Numbered from the stretch's first letter, positions 47,218 through 56,864 are shown. The stretch: 64,000 nucleotides of DNA from Vibrio stylophorae (GCF_921293875.1 NZ_CAKLDI010000002.1:496001-560000); one strand, 5' to 3'. The notes: generated by a model from the letters alone, not told the origin. Translations and numbers: made by a program.

Positions 47218-47601
47218 ATGAAACATTGGCTTCCGCTGCTTTTTGCAACTTTGGCCTTTCAAGTGCAGGCCTCACCTCAAGAGGAATCATTTGCACAGAC
47301 AGTGGTCAAGATTAATAACTGCTTTGCAAAAAATAGTGCAGAGGTATGTGTGACAACGGCCATCAGCCCGCAATTCACACCAACAGCGAAAACCACTGCC
47401 AACAGTAGCGTGGTTCAACAAGTGATCTCCGACCCAGCCATGCTTGCTGAATTCAAAGCATGCTTTAGCAAAAAAGCACAAACTGTCATGAGTAATGATG
47501 AGATGCGTGTTTTGCTAGGTAACCGCTATGCCTGTAAGGTGCAGCGCTTCGATACCGGATGGCAAGTCACTCATTTCTATGATTTTTATGAGCAAAAATA
47601 A
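47218..47601 (+). CDS. Small secreted protein of unknown function
   Basis: A 127-residue protein with a clear Sec signal (MKHWLPLLFATLAFQVQA, cleaved before SPQEE). The mature part of about 109 residues has four Cys (in NNCFAKN, EVCVTT, KACFSKK and YACKVQ), an even number that suggests two disulphide bonds in the periplasm. AAGGAG lies just before the start, and a strong terminator follows. No family is recognised. Confidence 0.82.
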   Translation: MKHWLPLLFATLAFQVQASPQEESFAQTVVKINNCFAKNSAEVCVTTAISPQFTPTAKTTANSSVVQQVISDPAMLAEFKACFSKKAQTVMSNDEMRVLLGNRYACKVQRFDTGWQVTHFYDFYEQK

Positions 47602-47614
47602 TCGAATCTTTTGC

Positions 47615-47643
47615 TAAAAAAGCCGCATCCTGCGGCTTTTTTT
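47615..47643 (+). terminator. Terminator after the small secreted protein gene
   Basis: AAAAAAGCCGCA, TCC, TGCGGCTTTTTTT, 14 bp after the stop. Confidence 0.9.
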
Positions 47644-48042
47644 ATAGCCTTTTCTCGGCATTCAATCGCGCGCCGGCGCTTATTCTCGATATTTATTTAA
47701 AAAATTCCCGTCTTTTTTTCAGCGCCTGCGTCTTATCAACAAACTGCCAACGTAAATGGTGAGAACAAACCCATGCTCACCGAATTTACCTCAAACATTA
47801 CGCAATAAGAATGAACACGCCATACCTTCGATTACAGATCATGTTTCACGCTCAGCTTATCTTAGCGACGCCGACTATGGCGCATTTGGGCAATCGGCGG
47901 CGCTCGAAACCTTGATTCATATAACCATGATTCATAAAGCCATGTTTATAAGAGCACGACTCATCAAGCCGTGAAGTCAAACTAGCAGCGCCATGCGCAG
48001 CCTTTGAGCACATCACAGCCATCGAAACGAGAGCCATTCCCT
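47644..48042. other. Intergenic region ahead of the ABC exporter operon
   Basis: About 400 bp. Short similar segments recur near 47915-47950 (CATATAACCATG, CATAAAGCCATG), but no regular repeat array, convincing promoter or coding frame was seen. The mdlA-like operon promoter should lie here. Confidence 0.4.
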
Positions 48043-49845
48043 ATGAGATTTATCTTAACAATGCGCGGCTATATGCGATTTTGTATGCACCGCTATGTCA
48101 TCGCATTTATTGCGCTGCAAGTTGTCGCGCTACTCAATTTGCTACCGCCATGGTTCATTGGTCGCATTATTGATGCCATGACAACACACACGCTCACCGC
48201 TCCTTTTCTTACCGTACATCTGCTTGGCATGATTGCTGCAGCTTTGGCGATGTATGGGCTGCGCTACCTATGGAACAGCCAACTTTATGGCGCAGCGATT
48301 GAGATCGCCCGGCGAATTCGAAGCGATCTTTTTGCCCATCTCACGCGCCTCTCGCCCAGCTTTTATCAAAAATACAGCACCGGCGATTTAATGGCGCATG
48401 CGACCAATGATCTCAACGCTGTCGAACAAGCGGTGGGCAGTGGCATCATGACCCTAGTCGATTCACTAATCGCTGGCTTCACCGTCATTTTCGGGATGAT
48501 TTTTCTTGTCAGCGGCAAGCTTACTGCCGTTGCTTTATTACCTTTTCCACTCCTAATTTGGGTGACCCGCCGCTATAGCGCAGCAATGCACACAAGATTT
48601 AGCCGAGCCCAGCACGCCTTTTCAAACTTAACTGAATCGGTCCGTGAAACGGTTGCTGGCATTCGAGCGGTGCGCGCCCATGGCATTGCTCAACGTCAGC
48701 ACAATCACTTTCATTCAGAGCTCAACGAAACCCTCGATGCCAATACTGATGTTGCCAAAATCGACGCACTCTTTAGCCCAACCATTCAACTGATTTACGG
48801 TGCATCCTTTGTTCTTAGCCTGCTCTATGGCGCGTTCCTTATTGAATCAGGTTCACTCACCGTCGGCTTATTTACTAGCTTTACGCTCTACCTTGCGCAG
48901 TTACTCGGCCCCTTCTTGCAATTTGGATGGCAATTCAATGTCTTTCAGCGCGGCAATACCGCTTGGCTGCGGCTTAAGAAAATCTTTGCAACACAACCGG
49001 AGGTGCAACCAGGTCATCAGACACTTCGGACCAACGCCAAGTTAAACCTTGAGGTGAAAATTGATGCATTCACCTATCCCAATGCTACGCATCCAGCGCT
49101 GCAATCGGTGCAATTTCATCTACCACAAGGTGGTTTTCTTGGCCTCACTGGCCCCACAGGCAGCGGTAAAAGTACGCTTATGGCACTTTTGCTGCGCCAA
49201 TATCATCTCAGCGAAGGGACATCGGATATCAAACTGGCGGGCCAGTCCATGGCACAACTGACCTTTGAAACATTACACGGAAAAATGGCTTGGGTACCGC
49301 AACAACCTCAGCTTTTTTCTGGTTCCATCGCTGACAATATCGCGCTTGGCAAACCCAATGCATCAATTCGCGAGATCACATTTGCCGCTGAGATTGCCGG
49401 TATTAAAGATGAGATCTATGCAATGAAAGCAGGTTTTCTCAGTGAAGTGATTGATGACGGCGCCAATTTTTCTGGCGGCCAAAAGCAGCGTATCGCCTTA
49501 GCGCGAGCGCTGCTTACCGACGCCGATATTTTGCTGCTCGACGATCCATTGAGTGCGCTTGATATGAAAACTGAAGCATTGGTGCGTCGTAATCTTCGTC
49601 AGTATGTTCACCATAAATCCATCATCTTGGTGACCCAACGACTGATGAACCTGCGCGATGCTGATGACATTCTGGTACTCAACCAAGGCCAAGTGATGGA
49701 ACGCGGAAAACACAGTGAACTGATCGCCATGCAAGGCTGGTATGCCACCGTCTTTCAGAGGCAAACCATGGATATAAAACAACACACTGCGGCGTTGCAT
49801 GATCACAAGGCAGCGTACACAGCGCCGCTGAGCCAAAAGGCATGA
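48043..49845 (+). CDS. mdlA: ABC transporter half-exporter (MdlA-like)
   Basis: A 600-residue type I ABC half-transporter: six membrane segments (about 15-310) followed by an ATPase domain. Walker A GPTGSGKST begins near residue 370, the signature is FSGGQKQRIALARALL and Walker B is ILLLDDPLSALD; note Asp where many exporters have the catalytic Glu, suggesting this half holds the degenerate ATP site. The start at 48043 (MRFILTMRGYMRFCMHRYVI) matches E. coli MdlA; an in-frame TTG at 48004 is weaker. The partner gene follows after one base, so the two form a heterodimer. Confidence 0.88.
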   Translation: MRFILTMRGYMRFCMHRYVIAFIALQVVALLNLLPPWFIGRIIDAMTTHTLTAPFLTVHLLGMIAAALAMYGLRYLWNSQLYGAAIEIARRIRSDLFAHLTRLSPSFYQKYSTGDLMAHATNDLNAVEQAVGSGIMTLVDSLIAGFTVIFGMIFLVSGKLTAVALLPFPLLIWVTRRYSAAMHTRFSRAQHAFSNLTESVRETVAGIRAVRAHGIAQRQHNHFHSELNETLDANTDVAKIDALFSPTIQLIYGASFVLSLLYGAFLIESGSLTVGLFTSFTLYLAQLLGPFLQFGWQFNVFQRGNTAWLRLKKIFATQPEVQPGHQTLRTNAKLNLEVKIDAFTYPNATHPALQSVQFHLPQGGFLGLTGPTGSGKSTLMALLLRQYHLSEGTSDIKLAGQSMAQLTFETLHGKMAWVPQQPQLFSGSIADNIALGKPNASIREITFAAEIAGIKDEIYAMKAGFLSEVIDDGANFSGGQKQRIALARALLTDADILLLDDPLSALDMKTEALVRRNLRQYVHHKSIILVTQRLMNLRDADDILVLNQGQVMERGKHSELIAMQGWYATVFQRQTMDIKQHTAALHDHKAAYTAPLSQKA

Positions 49846-49846
49846 T

Positions 49847-51739
49847 ATGACAGATAAAACATCTAACACCGCCAAACAGTCAGCTGCTTTTGTTCGCTTA
49901 TTGCGCTATACCCGCGCCCATCAAATGCATCTTGCCATGGCATTTGCTTTGTTAGCGATTGCGATCAGCGCTGAAATGGCCATTCCATGGCTTGCAAAAA
50001 TCATCATCGATGATTTCATTGTGCCGCAGCATTTTGACTGGGTGCATCTGCTGTGGCTTTGCGGCGCCATGTTCGGGCTCTATGTCGTGCAATTTGGCTT
50101 CCAGTATCTACAGGGGTTTGCTTTTCGACGCAGTGCACTCTTCGTGGTCAAGGATGTACGTCACGCCCTGTTTGCCCATCTTCTCAAATTACCCATGGCT
50201 ATGTTTGATCAAAATAGAACCGGCCGGTTGGTTTCTTATGTCACCCATGACACAGAAGCCCTGCGCGATCTTTTTGTGTCCACGCTGCCAACCATGATTC
50301 AAGGTAGCTTGCGGATCACGGCTATTTTTATTGCCATCGCCATACTCGACTGGCACTTGATGATGCTTACCTTACTGCTCATCCCTGTGCTGTTACTGGT
50401 GATGCAGGGCTATCGCAAACTATCCGCCCCTGTGCTCAATGGCGTGCGCATTCAATTAAGTCATATTCATCATCGCATCAGCGAATCGCTGCAAGGCATG
50501 GCATTAATTCAAGCCTTTGGACAAACGCAGCAATTCAACGAGAAATTTCGACAAAATAATGATGCTTGGTTTGCTTTTCGAACGCGCGCCATTGCCATTG
50601 ATAGCTTGATGCTGTTGCCACTGACACGTTTGATTGGCGCATTGACCACCTTTGCCATCGTCGCCTGGTTTGGCGCAGCCTCGCTCAAAGCCGCGATTGA
50701 AATTGGCACGCTGTATGCTTTTTTAAACTATATCGAACGCTTCTTTGACCCCTTTCGCCAGCTCTCCATGGAGCTGCGAAAAATGCAGGTTGCCTTGGTC
50801 TCTTCAGCGCAGATTTTTGAGCTGCTCGATACCCCAGCAGAGCCCATCCATGCGCTTGTCCATGCCCAAGAACATGAACCAGAGCAACAACACAAGCAAA
50901 CACCAGCCAACCATCGATTACATCAGCAAAACCTGCCTGCATTTTCCGATGCGCCTTTCGATACGCCTAAAGCAGCCATTGCGTTTCGCAACGTTCATCT
51001 GCGCTATCCAGATGGCACCTTGGCACTTGATGATGTGAGTTTTACGGTAAATCAAGGTGAGTTCACGGCAATTGTCGGTCAAAGTGGCAGCGGGAAAAGC
51101 TCAATCATCAATCTCTTGATGCGCTTTTATCCGCACCAGCAAGGCGATGTGTTACTTGAAGGGGAATCCATTGAGACACTTTCAAATAGGCAGCTCAGCC
51201 AAATGATGGGGCTTGTCTCGCAGTTGCCGCACCTATTTTCAGGAACGATCCAAGACAATATCGCGCTCTCAGATACCTGCACAGATGAGCGCGCGCAGCG
51301 GGCTGCGCAATCTATTGATGCGAGTCGTTTTATTGAGCGCTTATCGCAAGGTTACCAGCATCCGATCCATCATGGGGGCGGCGCACTCTCTATGGGAGAA
51401 AAGCAGCTTATTGCACTCGCGCGGGTTCTTGCCCATGATCCAAAGGTATATTTGTTGGATGAAGCAACTGCCCATCTTGACAGTGAAACCGAAGAGGTCG
51501 TAAAACGAGCCTTAGCCAGCATTCCACAGGGCCGAACTGTCATTGCGGTGGCTCATCGCCTCTCAACGATTCGCCACGCCCAGCAAATTTTAGTCATGGA
51601 CAAGGGGAAAATTGTTCAGCGCGGAACCCATAATCAACTGGTCGCTGAGGCCGGCGCGTACCAAACGCTCTACTTAGCACAGCAAGAACAAGCACAACAT
51701 CAATCTGAAAATGCACATCTGGGTTTGTTAGCCTCATGA
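49847..51739 (+). CDS. mdlB: ABC transporter half-exporter (MdlB-like)
   Basis: A 630-residue half-transporter, partner of the preceding gene. Six membrane segments (about 20-320) are followed by a His/Gln-rich linker of about 50 residues, then the ATPase domain: Walker A GQSGSGKSS near residue 411, Walker B VYLLDEATAHLD with the catalytic Glu, and an H-loop in AVAHRLSTI. The signature motif reads LSMGE instead of LSGGQ. With Asp in MdlA and Glu here, the pair fits a heterodimer with one active and one degenerate site. Its TGA overlaps the next ATG as ATGA. The substrate is unknown; MdlAB-type exporters have been linked to drug or peptide export. Confidence 0.88.
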   Translation: MTDKTSNTAKQSAAFVRLLRYTRAHQMHLAMAFALLAIAISAEMAIPWLAKIIIDDFIVPQHFDWVHLLWLCGAMFGLYVVQFGFQYLQGFAFRRSALFVVKDVRHALFAHLLKLPMAMFDQNRTGRLVSYVTHDTEALRDLFVSTLPTMIQGSLRITAIFIAIAILDWHLMMLTLLLIPVLLLVMQGYRKLSAPVLNGVRIQLSHIHHRISESLQGMALIQAFGQTQQFNEKFRQNNDAWFAFRTRAIAIDSLMLLPLTRLIGALTTFAIVAWFGAASLKAAIEIGTLYAFLNYIERFFDPFRQLSMELRKMQVALVSSAQIFELLDTPAEPIHALVHAQEHEPEQQHKQTPANHRLHQQNLPAFSDAPFDTPKAAIAFRNVHLRYPDGTLALDDVSFTVNQGEFTAIVGQSGSGKSSIINLLMRFYPHQQGDVLLEGESIETLSNRQLSQMMGLVSQLPHLFSGTIQDNIALSDTCTDERAQRAAQSIDASRFIERLSQGYQHPIHHGGGALSMGEKQLIALARVLAHDPKVYLLDEATAHLDSETEEVVKRALASIPQGRTVIAVAHRLSTIRHAQQILVMDKGKIVQRGTHNQLVAEAGAYQTLYLAQQEQAQHQSENAHLGLLAS

Positions 51740-53271
51740 TGCATCACGATACTTTAGGTAATCCAATGACATATCACAGTTCTCCTTTGATTGATCCGCA
51801 AATCACTGATGAAGCGCTAGAGTGGGCAATCATGCATGGCGTGGCCATTAAAAATCCAGATGGCAGCGCGCGCCATTGCCCATTTAGCATTGCGCCCATG
51901 TCACTGAAACGCAGTGTCTATCAGCATTTACTCAAGGTCACGCCACTTTTGACCAAATTGATTGATGCCGTCTCTGAAGATCATGCTTTTCTTCGCACGG
52001 CATTAGGACAGATGGGACAAGCGGATCCTTTCTTTGGTCGCTTATTGCAGATGCACGCGCGCATTCATCAAGATGAGCAACACATTGCACGACGTCAGCC
52101 ACTGCTGATCATGCGTACCGACTATATGGATGATCGCCAGCAAGGGGCAAAGGTGATTGAGTTTAATGGCATCGCCGCTGGTATGGGTCCATTTGGCCAG
52201 CGCGCCACTGAGCTTCATGCCTTTATGCAGCGCCAGTGGCCAAGCACTTATCAGCAATGGTTAGAATCCTCAAACGCGGCACCCGCAGAAAATCAGGCAC
52301 TAACTGAATTAGCACAAGCCATCGCAACCACAGCGAAAACAATCCATGATTCCTACCAAGATAAACCTCGCTGCCAGAATCAAAAACACCAGCAAAACCA
52401 AAACCAAAACCAAGCAAAACCGACATTTTTGATGGTCGTTCAAAAAAATGAAGATAATGTCTACGATCAACACCTACTGGAAGTCGCTTTGCAAGCACAG
52501 GGAATTCGCACCGTTCGCCGCACATTTCAGCAACTTGCAAGCCAGCTTTATACAGGCGATGGGCATCGATTAATGCTTAAAAATGTGGGGCACATTGATG
52601 TGGTGTACCTGCGCGCTGGTTATCAGTTTTCCGACTATTGCGCGCCAGAACTGATGGAGCCAGAGTGCTGCGCAACCTTAAGTCAGATTCGCATTTTTAT
52701 TGAGCAGCACCATGTGGCAGTCAATGCCACCGTCAGCCAACAACTGGCCACCAGCAAAACCATGCAAATGCTACTTAGCCAAATGACGCCAGAAGCGCTC
52801 ACACACTGGGGATTAACGCTTGAGGAGGCAAGGCTGGTACAAAGCGTCCTTGCGCAAATGCTGCCTATCACAACAGCGCAAATTCACTGGTTTAATAGCC
52901 AAGCGAATGCACAGGATTGGGTGCTCAAAAACCAAGGAGAAGGCGGTGGTCATTGCATCTTTGGCGAGCAAATTTCTACCAAACTAGCGGCACTAAAACC
53001 GCAAGATTATGATGCATGGGCATTGATGCAGCGTTTATATCCCCATGAGCGAGAGCGTCCGACGATTGCTGTTCGCCAAGGCGAGCAAAGCCTGATTCAG
53101 GATTTGGTCAGTGAAATCGGCTTATTCTCTGTGTTTTTCAATGGTCAGCCAATGACGGAGCACAATGGATATGCCGGCTATCTGGTTCGGAGCAAACCTG
53201 CCAAAGAAAATGAAGGCGGCATTCATAGTGGCCAAGGGATCTTAGATTCCATCACACTTATTGATGCCTGA
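51736..53271 (+). CDS. Eukaryotic-type glutathione synthetase homologue (ATP-grasp ligase)
   Basis: A 511-residue protein resembling eukaryotic glutathione synthetases rather than bacterial GshB. Visible landmarks: VIEFNGIAAGMG with Glu142 and Asn144 (Mg ligands, numbering close to human E144/N146), WVLKNQGEGGG with Lys398 and the glycine triad, SEIGLFSVFF with Glu460, and GYLVRSKPAKENEGGIHSGQ near the C-terminus, where Arg485 would bind the substrate carboxylate. These residues are retained, so it is probably an active ATP-dependent peptide-bond-forming ligase. A Gln/Asn-rich insert (around residue 215-225) breaks the family length. It overlaps mdlB by four bases and so is part of an exporter operon; the product may be glutathione or a related peptide. 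Confidence 0.85.
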   Translation: MMHHDTLGNPMTYHSSPLIDPQITDEALEWAIMHGVAIKNPDGSARHCPFSIAPMSLKRSVYQHLLKVTPLLTKLIDAVSEDHAFLRTALGQMGQADPFFGRLLQMHARIHQDEQHIARRQPLLIMRTDYMDDRQQGAKVIEFNGIAAGMGPFGQRATELHAFMQRQWPSTYQQWLESSNAAPAENQALTELAQAIATTAKTIHDSYQDKPRCQNQKHQQNQNQNQAKPTFLMVVQKNEDNVYDQHLLEVALQAQGIRTVRRTFQQLASQLYTGDGHRLMLKNVGHIDVVYLRAGYQFSDYCAPELMEPECCATLSQIRIFIEQHHVAVNATVSQQLATSKTMQMLLSQMTPEALTHWGLTLEEARLVQSVLAQMLPITTAQIHWFNSQANAQDWVLKNQGEGGGHCIFGEQISTKLAALKPQDYDAWALMQRLYPHERERPTIAVRQGEQSLIQDLVSEIGLFSVFFNGQPMTEHNGYAGYLVRSKPAKENEGGIHSGQGILDSITLIDA

Positions 53272-53337
53272 TCTAAATTATCCATGGGGGCAGCATCAAA
53301 CACTGACTGCTGCCGCCTTGATCTTTGAGACATCGCG

Positions 53338-53898
53338 ATGACCATTGAAACGATTTGGGCGCAGTATCAGTCCAGTATTCAGGCTTTTTTACACAGCAAA
53401 ATATCGAACCCTGCGGATGTTGAGGACTTACTACAAGAGATCCTCTTCAAAAGCTACCTTCACCTTGATGAGATTCGTGACAGCACAAAAGTAAAATCCT
53501 GGCTATTTCAAATCGCCAATCACGCCATTATTGATTTTTACCGTCGTCAGGCAAAAGGCAAAAATCTCAATACCGAGAGTCTCTGGCCTGAGCAAGAAAT
53601 CGACCAAACAAGACAAGCACTGACCCGTTGCCTACAACCTTTTATTAAGGGGTTACCTGCAGAGCAAGCAGCGATGCTCACCGCCATTGAGCTTGAGGGC
53701 ACCTCACAAAAAGCCTACGCCGAACAGCTCAACATCCCCTATTCCACACTGAAAACTCGGCTGCAAAAAGCAAGACAATCACTCAACACGCTCTTTCATC
53801 AATGCTGTCAATTTGAGCGCGATCAGCAAGGCACAGTGATGGATTACACGCCGCACCCAAAAGCAAGCTGCCCCGCGCATAAAAAAAGCTCTCAGTGA
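53338..53898 (+). CDS. sigZ: ECF RNA polymerase sigma factor, SigZ type
   Basis: A 186-residue sigma-70-family factor of the SigZ group. Region 2 is seen in NPADVEDLLQEILFKSYLHL and KVKSWLFQIANHAIIDFYRR, and region 4 as a helix-turn-helix in GTSQKAYAEQLNIPYSTLKT. The C-terminal extension has Cys residues (HQCCQF, ASCPAHK), as in SigZ relatives. It follows the glutathione-synthetase-like gene by 66 bp and may be in the same transcript. No anti-sigma gene is adjacent. Its stop codon lies in the loop of a terminator. Confidence 0.87.
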   Translation: MTIETIWAQYQSSIQAFLHSKISNPADVEDLLQEILFKSYLHLDEIRDSTKVKSWLFQIANHAIIDFYRRQAKGKNLNTESLWPEQEIDQTRQALTRCLQPFIKGLPAEQAAMLTAIELEGTSQKAYAEQLNIPYSTLKTRLQKARQSLNTLFHQCCQFERDQQGTVMDYTPHPKASCPAHKKSSQ

Positions 53899-53912
53899 TC
53901 TGAGAGCTTTTT
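53882..53912 (+). terminator. Terminator overlapping the sigZ stop codon
   Basis: AAAAAAGCTCTCAG, TGAT, CTGAGAGCTTTTTC. The sigZ TGA (53896-53898) is in the loop, so the last five codons form the left stem arm. A/T-runs on both sides also let it serve putP, which converges from the minus strand. Confidence 0.88.
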
Positions 53913-53956
53913 CAATCAGCATCATTGCGCTGAAAATACAGGCTTTATGCCATGAT

Positions 53957-55471
53957 TTATGGATCTGTTTTTAAACGGGCTTCGACACGTGCAAATTGCG
54001 CACTCATTGCTTCACTTGGTTTTTTATCAAGCAAACTCACACCGACAATGGCCAGCACCGCAAAGATAAATCCAGGAACAATCTCATAGAGATCAAAAAT
54101 ACCGCCGGTCAAAAGCTTCCACACAACCACAGTCACACCACCGACCACAATACCAGCCACTGCGCCGTTACGGGTCATGCGAGACCAGTAGAGGCTAAGC
54201 AAAATTGCCGGGCCAAATGCCGCGCCAAAACCTGCCCATGCGTAGGACACAAACTCCATCACAGATTGCTCAAGGCACATTCCCAGAGCCAAGGCGCCCA
54301 ACGCGATACCGATAACCGATAAACGCCCAACCAACATCAGCTCTTTGTTGCCGGCTTGCTTACGGAACAGTTGTTTGTAGAAATCTTCAGCCAATGCAGA
54401 TGAAGCCACCAATAATTGCGAATCGGCAGTACTCATTACCGCCGCTAAAATAGCAGCCAGCAAAACACCGGCCATCACAGGGTGGAACAGCGCATTCACC
54501 AACACCATAAAAATGGTTTCATGTTTGCCATCGGCAATCGCCAATTCTGCATGGTTACCGATATAAACCAGTCCAACCAAACCCACCAGCATGGCACCAC
54601 ACAGAGAAATACCCGTCCAGCCGACAGCAATGCGGCGCGCCGTTGTTAAGTCTTTATTTGAGCGCGAGGCTTTAAATCGCGCCAAAATATGCGGCTGACC
54701 AAAATAACCCAAACCCCAAGCAAGTGACGAGAAGATCGCCATCGCGCCCATCTCTTTGCCATTATCATTGAGGAAATTCGTCAGATCTGGGTTGATCGCA
54801 TTCAGCTGCTCAGGCAGATGCATCAAATTGCCACCATCTAAGGCCACAACAGGTACGATCAAAAGCGCAGCCGCCATCATGAGACCTTGAACTAAATCGG
54901 TCCAAGCCACCGCAAGAAAGCCACCAAACAAAGTATATGAAACCACACAGAGCGCACCGACCACCATGGCGTAGCGGCCATCAATGCCAAACACGGTTTC
55001 AAATAACTTACCACCAGCCACTAAGCCACTGGCGGTATAAAATAGGAAGAAAAAGAGGATCACTACAGCCGAAACAACCTGAAGAATGCCAGATTTATCA
55101 AAAAAACGGCGAGACAAGTATTCAGGCAAGGTCAGCGCATCATACGCTTCAATACTGTAAGTGCGCAAACGCTTGGCTTGGAGTAACCAGTTGAGCCAAG
55201 TCCCGCTCAGCAAACCGAGCGCAATCCAAAAAGCACTGACACCCGAGATATAAGCCGCCCCAGGTAAACCCAGCAAGAGCCAACCACTCATATCCGAAGC
55301 ACCAGCACTTAAAGCCGCCGGCCAAGGACCGAGCGTACGGCCGCCTAAGAAATAATCATTGGAGTTTTTCGTTCGCGTATATGCATAAATGCCGATGGCA
55401 AGCATTGCGAGTAGATAAACAAGGAAGGTGCCCAACGTGGCATAACTTACTTGAACTACTGATTCAGTCAT
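53957..55471 (-). CDS. putP: Sodium/proline symporter
   Basis: A 504-residue SSS-family transporter with about 13 membrane segments that imports L-proline with sodium. The Na-site helix with ALSAGASDMSGWLLLGLPGA (near residues 52-71) and the later MSTADSQLLVASSALAEDFY (near 345) are typical of PutP. AAGGA precedes the ATG at 55471. It has its own promoter region (280 bp, shared with the divergent symporter gene). No putA is adjacent. Proline serves both as nutrient and osmoprotectant in marine bacteria. Confidence 0.95.
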   Translation of the reverse strand: MTESVVQVSYATLGTFLVYLLAMLAIGIYAYTRTKNSNDYFLGGRTLGPWPAALSAGASDMSGWLLLGLPGAAYISGVSAFWIALGLLSGTWLNWLLQAKRLRTYSIEAYDALTLPEYLSRRFFDKSGILQVVSAVVILFFFLFYTASGLVAGGKLFETVFGIDGRYAMVVGALCVVSYTLFGGFLAVAWTDLVQGLMMAAALLIVPVVALDGGNLMHLPEQLNAINPDLTNFLNDNGKEMGAMAIFSSLAWGLGYFGQPHILARFKASRSNKDLTTARRIAVGWTGISLCGAMLVGLVGLVYIGNHAELAIADGKHETIFMVLVNALFHPVMAGVLLAAILAAVMSTADSQLLVASSALAEDFYKQLFRKQAGNKELMLVGRLSVIGIALGALALGMCLEQSVMEFVSYAWAGFGAAFGPAILLSLYWSRMTRNGAVAGIVVGGVTVVVWKLLTGGIFDLYEIVPGFIFAVLAIVGVSLLDKKPSEAMSAQFARVEARLKTDP

Positions 55472-55750
55472 GTCGATTCCTTTTTCCCATCATCCTGATG
55501 ACTACACTAACCAGTTTTTCCCTGAACCATTCAAGAAAAAGAGCAGTGGATTGGCGCTGGATATTACCTGAATGACATAAGTCAGGCGACAAAAATCAGC
55601 AATTTTCTTGCTCGAAACTCTGTTTTTATTGCCTAAAACTCCTTTTGTTTACATTTTTCTAATATTTCCGTCTGTAAAATAGTCGTCGCCGCTTTCTTCA
55701 GGCAAAATACCAACATCTGTTACATTGCTTGGCTATGTCTACCGCGCCTT

Positions 55751-56758
55751 ATGTCCTATCTATTTCGCCAACGTTTTTTGATCATGCTCCTTACCGCCAT
55801 TACGCTTGGGATCCTGTTACCGTCTCTGGGTGAAGATCATGGCTGGCTTCATTTAAACCATTTTGTGCCTTGGGGCATTGCGCTCATTTTCTTTTTGCAC
55901 GGTTTTCATCTTGCGCCGCAAACACTTTGGCAAGGTTTTCGCTTATGGCGTTATCATCTTTGGATTCAAACCATCACATTTGCACTGTTTCCGATACTTG
56001 GCATACTGCTTTCGCTGCTCACCCGCTTCGTCTTCAATGATGCATTACAGCTTGGCTGGCTCTATCTTGCAGTGTTGCCCGGCACCATTTCCTCCGCCGT
56101 TGCCATGACCAGCTTAGCCAAGGGCAATGTCAGCCTTGCTATCTTTAATGCATCCTTCTCCAGTCTATTGGGGATTGTGTTCACCCCGCTTTGGATGGCG
56201 CTGTTTTTTCAGCAGCAACAGGGCACACTGGATCTCAACGCCACCTTAATCAGTATTGGTCAGCAAGTGGCCTTGCCCATGCTCCTTGGGCAATTGCTGC
56301 GCCCCTTGCTACACCGCCAACTGTCACGTTTTTCATCGTGGACCAATGAGGTCGACAAAGTGGTGATTGCTTTTATCGTGCTCAACGCCTTTAGTAACGC
56401 TAGCAGTCATCAGTTATGGCAACAGCTCTCATGGCTACAAATGCTGCTCCTTGCTGGCTTTGCAACGCTTCTATTAGGACTGATGTTGGGCTTCATTTGG
56501 CAAACAGGTCGATGGTTTGGGATTCCACGTGATAACTTAATTGCGACCCTTTTTTGTGGCTCAAAGAAAAGCCTGGCCGCCGGTATTCCCATGGCCAAAG
56601 TGATCTTTGTACATCAACCGCAGCTGGGCTTGATTTTGTTGCCCATCATGCTCTATCACCAAATTCAGCTCTTTTGCTGCGCTTGGTTGGCCCAATATCT
56701 CGGCCGTCATACTGACGTCACAGGCACTGACGCCAATATGCCATCTGAGCAAAAATAG
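55751..56758 (+). CDS. Bile-acid:sodium-symporter-like (SBF/YfeH type) permease
   Basis: A 335-residue inner-membrane protein with about 10 hydrophobic segments, of the SBF-like group that includes E. coli YfeH and relatives of the bile-acid symporter. Landmarks are FFLHGFHLAPQTL, the crossover segment LPGTISSAVAMTSLAKGN (near residues 113-130) and CGSKKSLAAGIPMAKVIF near 265. The substrate is unknown. It is divergent from putP and followed 106 bp later by the c-di-GMP enzyme gene. Confidence 0.85.
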   Translation: MSYLFRQRFLIMLLTAITLGILLPSLGEDHGWLHLNHFVPWGIALIFFLHGFHLAPQTLWQGFRLWRYHLWIQTITFALFPILGILLSLLTRFVFNDALQLGWLYLAVLPGTISSAVAMTSLAKGNVSLAIFNASFSSLLGIVFTPLWMALFFQQQQGTLDLNATLISIGQQVALPMLLGQLLRPLLHRQLSRFSSWTNEVDKVVIAFIVLNAFSNASSHQLWQQLSWLQMLLLAGFATLLLGLMLGFIWQTGRWFGIPRDNLIATLFCGSKKSLAAGIPMAKVIFVHQPQLGLILLPIMLYHQIQLFCCAWLAQYLGRHTDVTGTDANMPSEQK

Positions 56759-56809
56759 GCGGCGCTTAAACAAAGCCCGCAGACAACCGTCATATCATAT
56801 TTCGTGTCC

Positions 56810-56815
56810 TATAAT
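56810..56815 (+). promoter_or_regulatory. Consensus -10 element ahead of the PAS-GGDEF-EAL gene
   Basis: A perfect TATAAT lies 50 bp before the chosen start. The matching -35 region is poor (about 3 of 6 bases at 17-bp spacing), so an activator may be needed. Confidence 0.45.
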
Positions 56816-56864
56816 GTAGACACTGCCTTGCACTCCAAGGTGGGTGTTTCAAAGGACTCGAAAT

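Noticed and set aside
47756-47974. A 72-codon frame ahead of the ABC exporter operon
   Set aside because: It has no ribosome site or recognisable pattern and lies where the operon promoter is expected.
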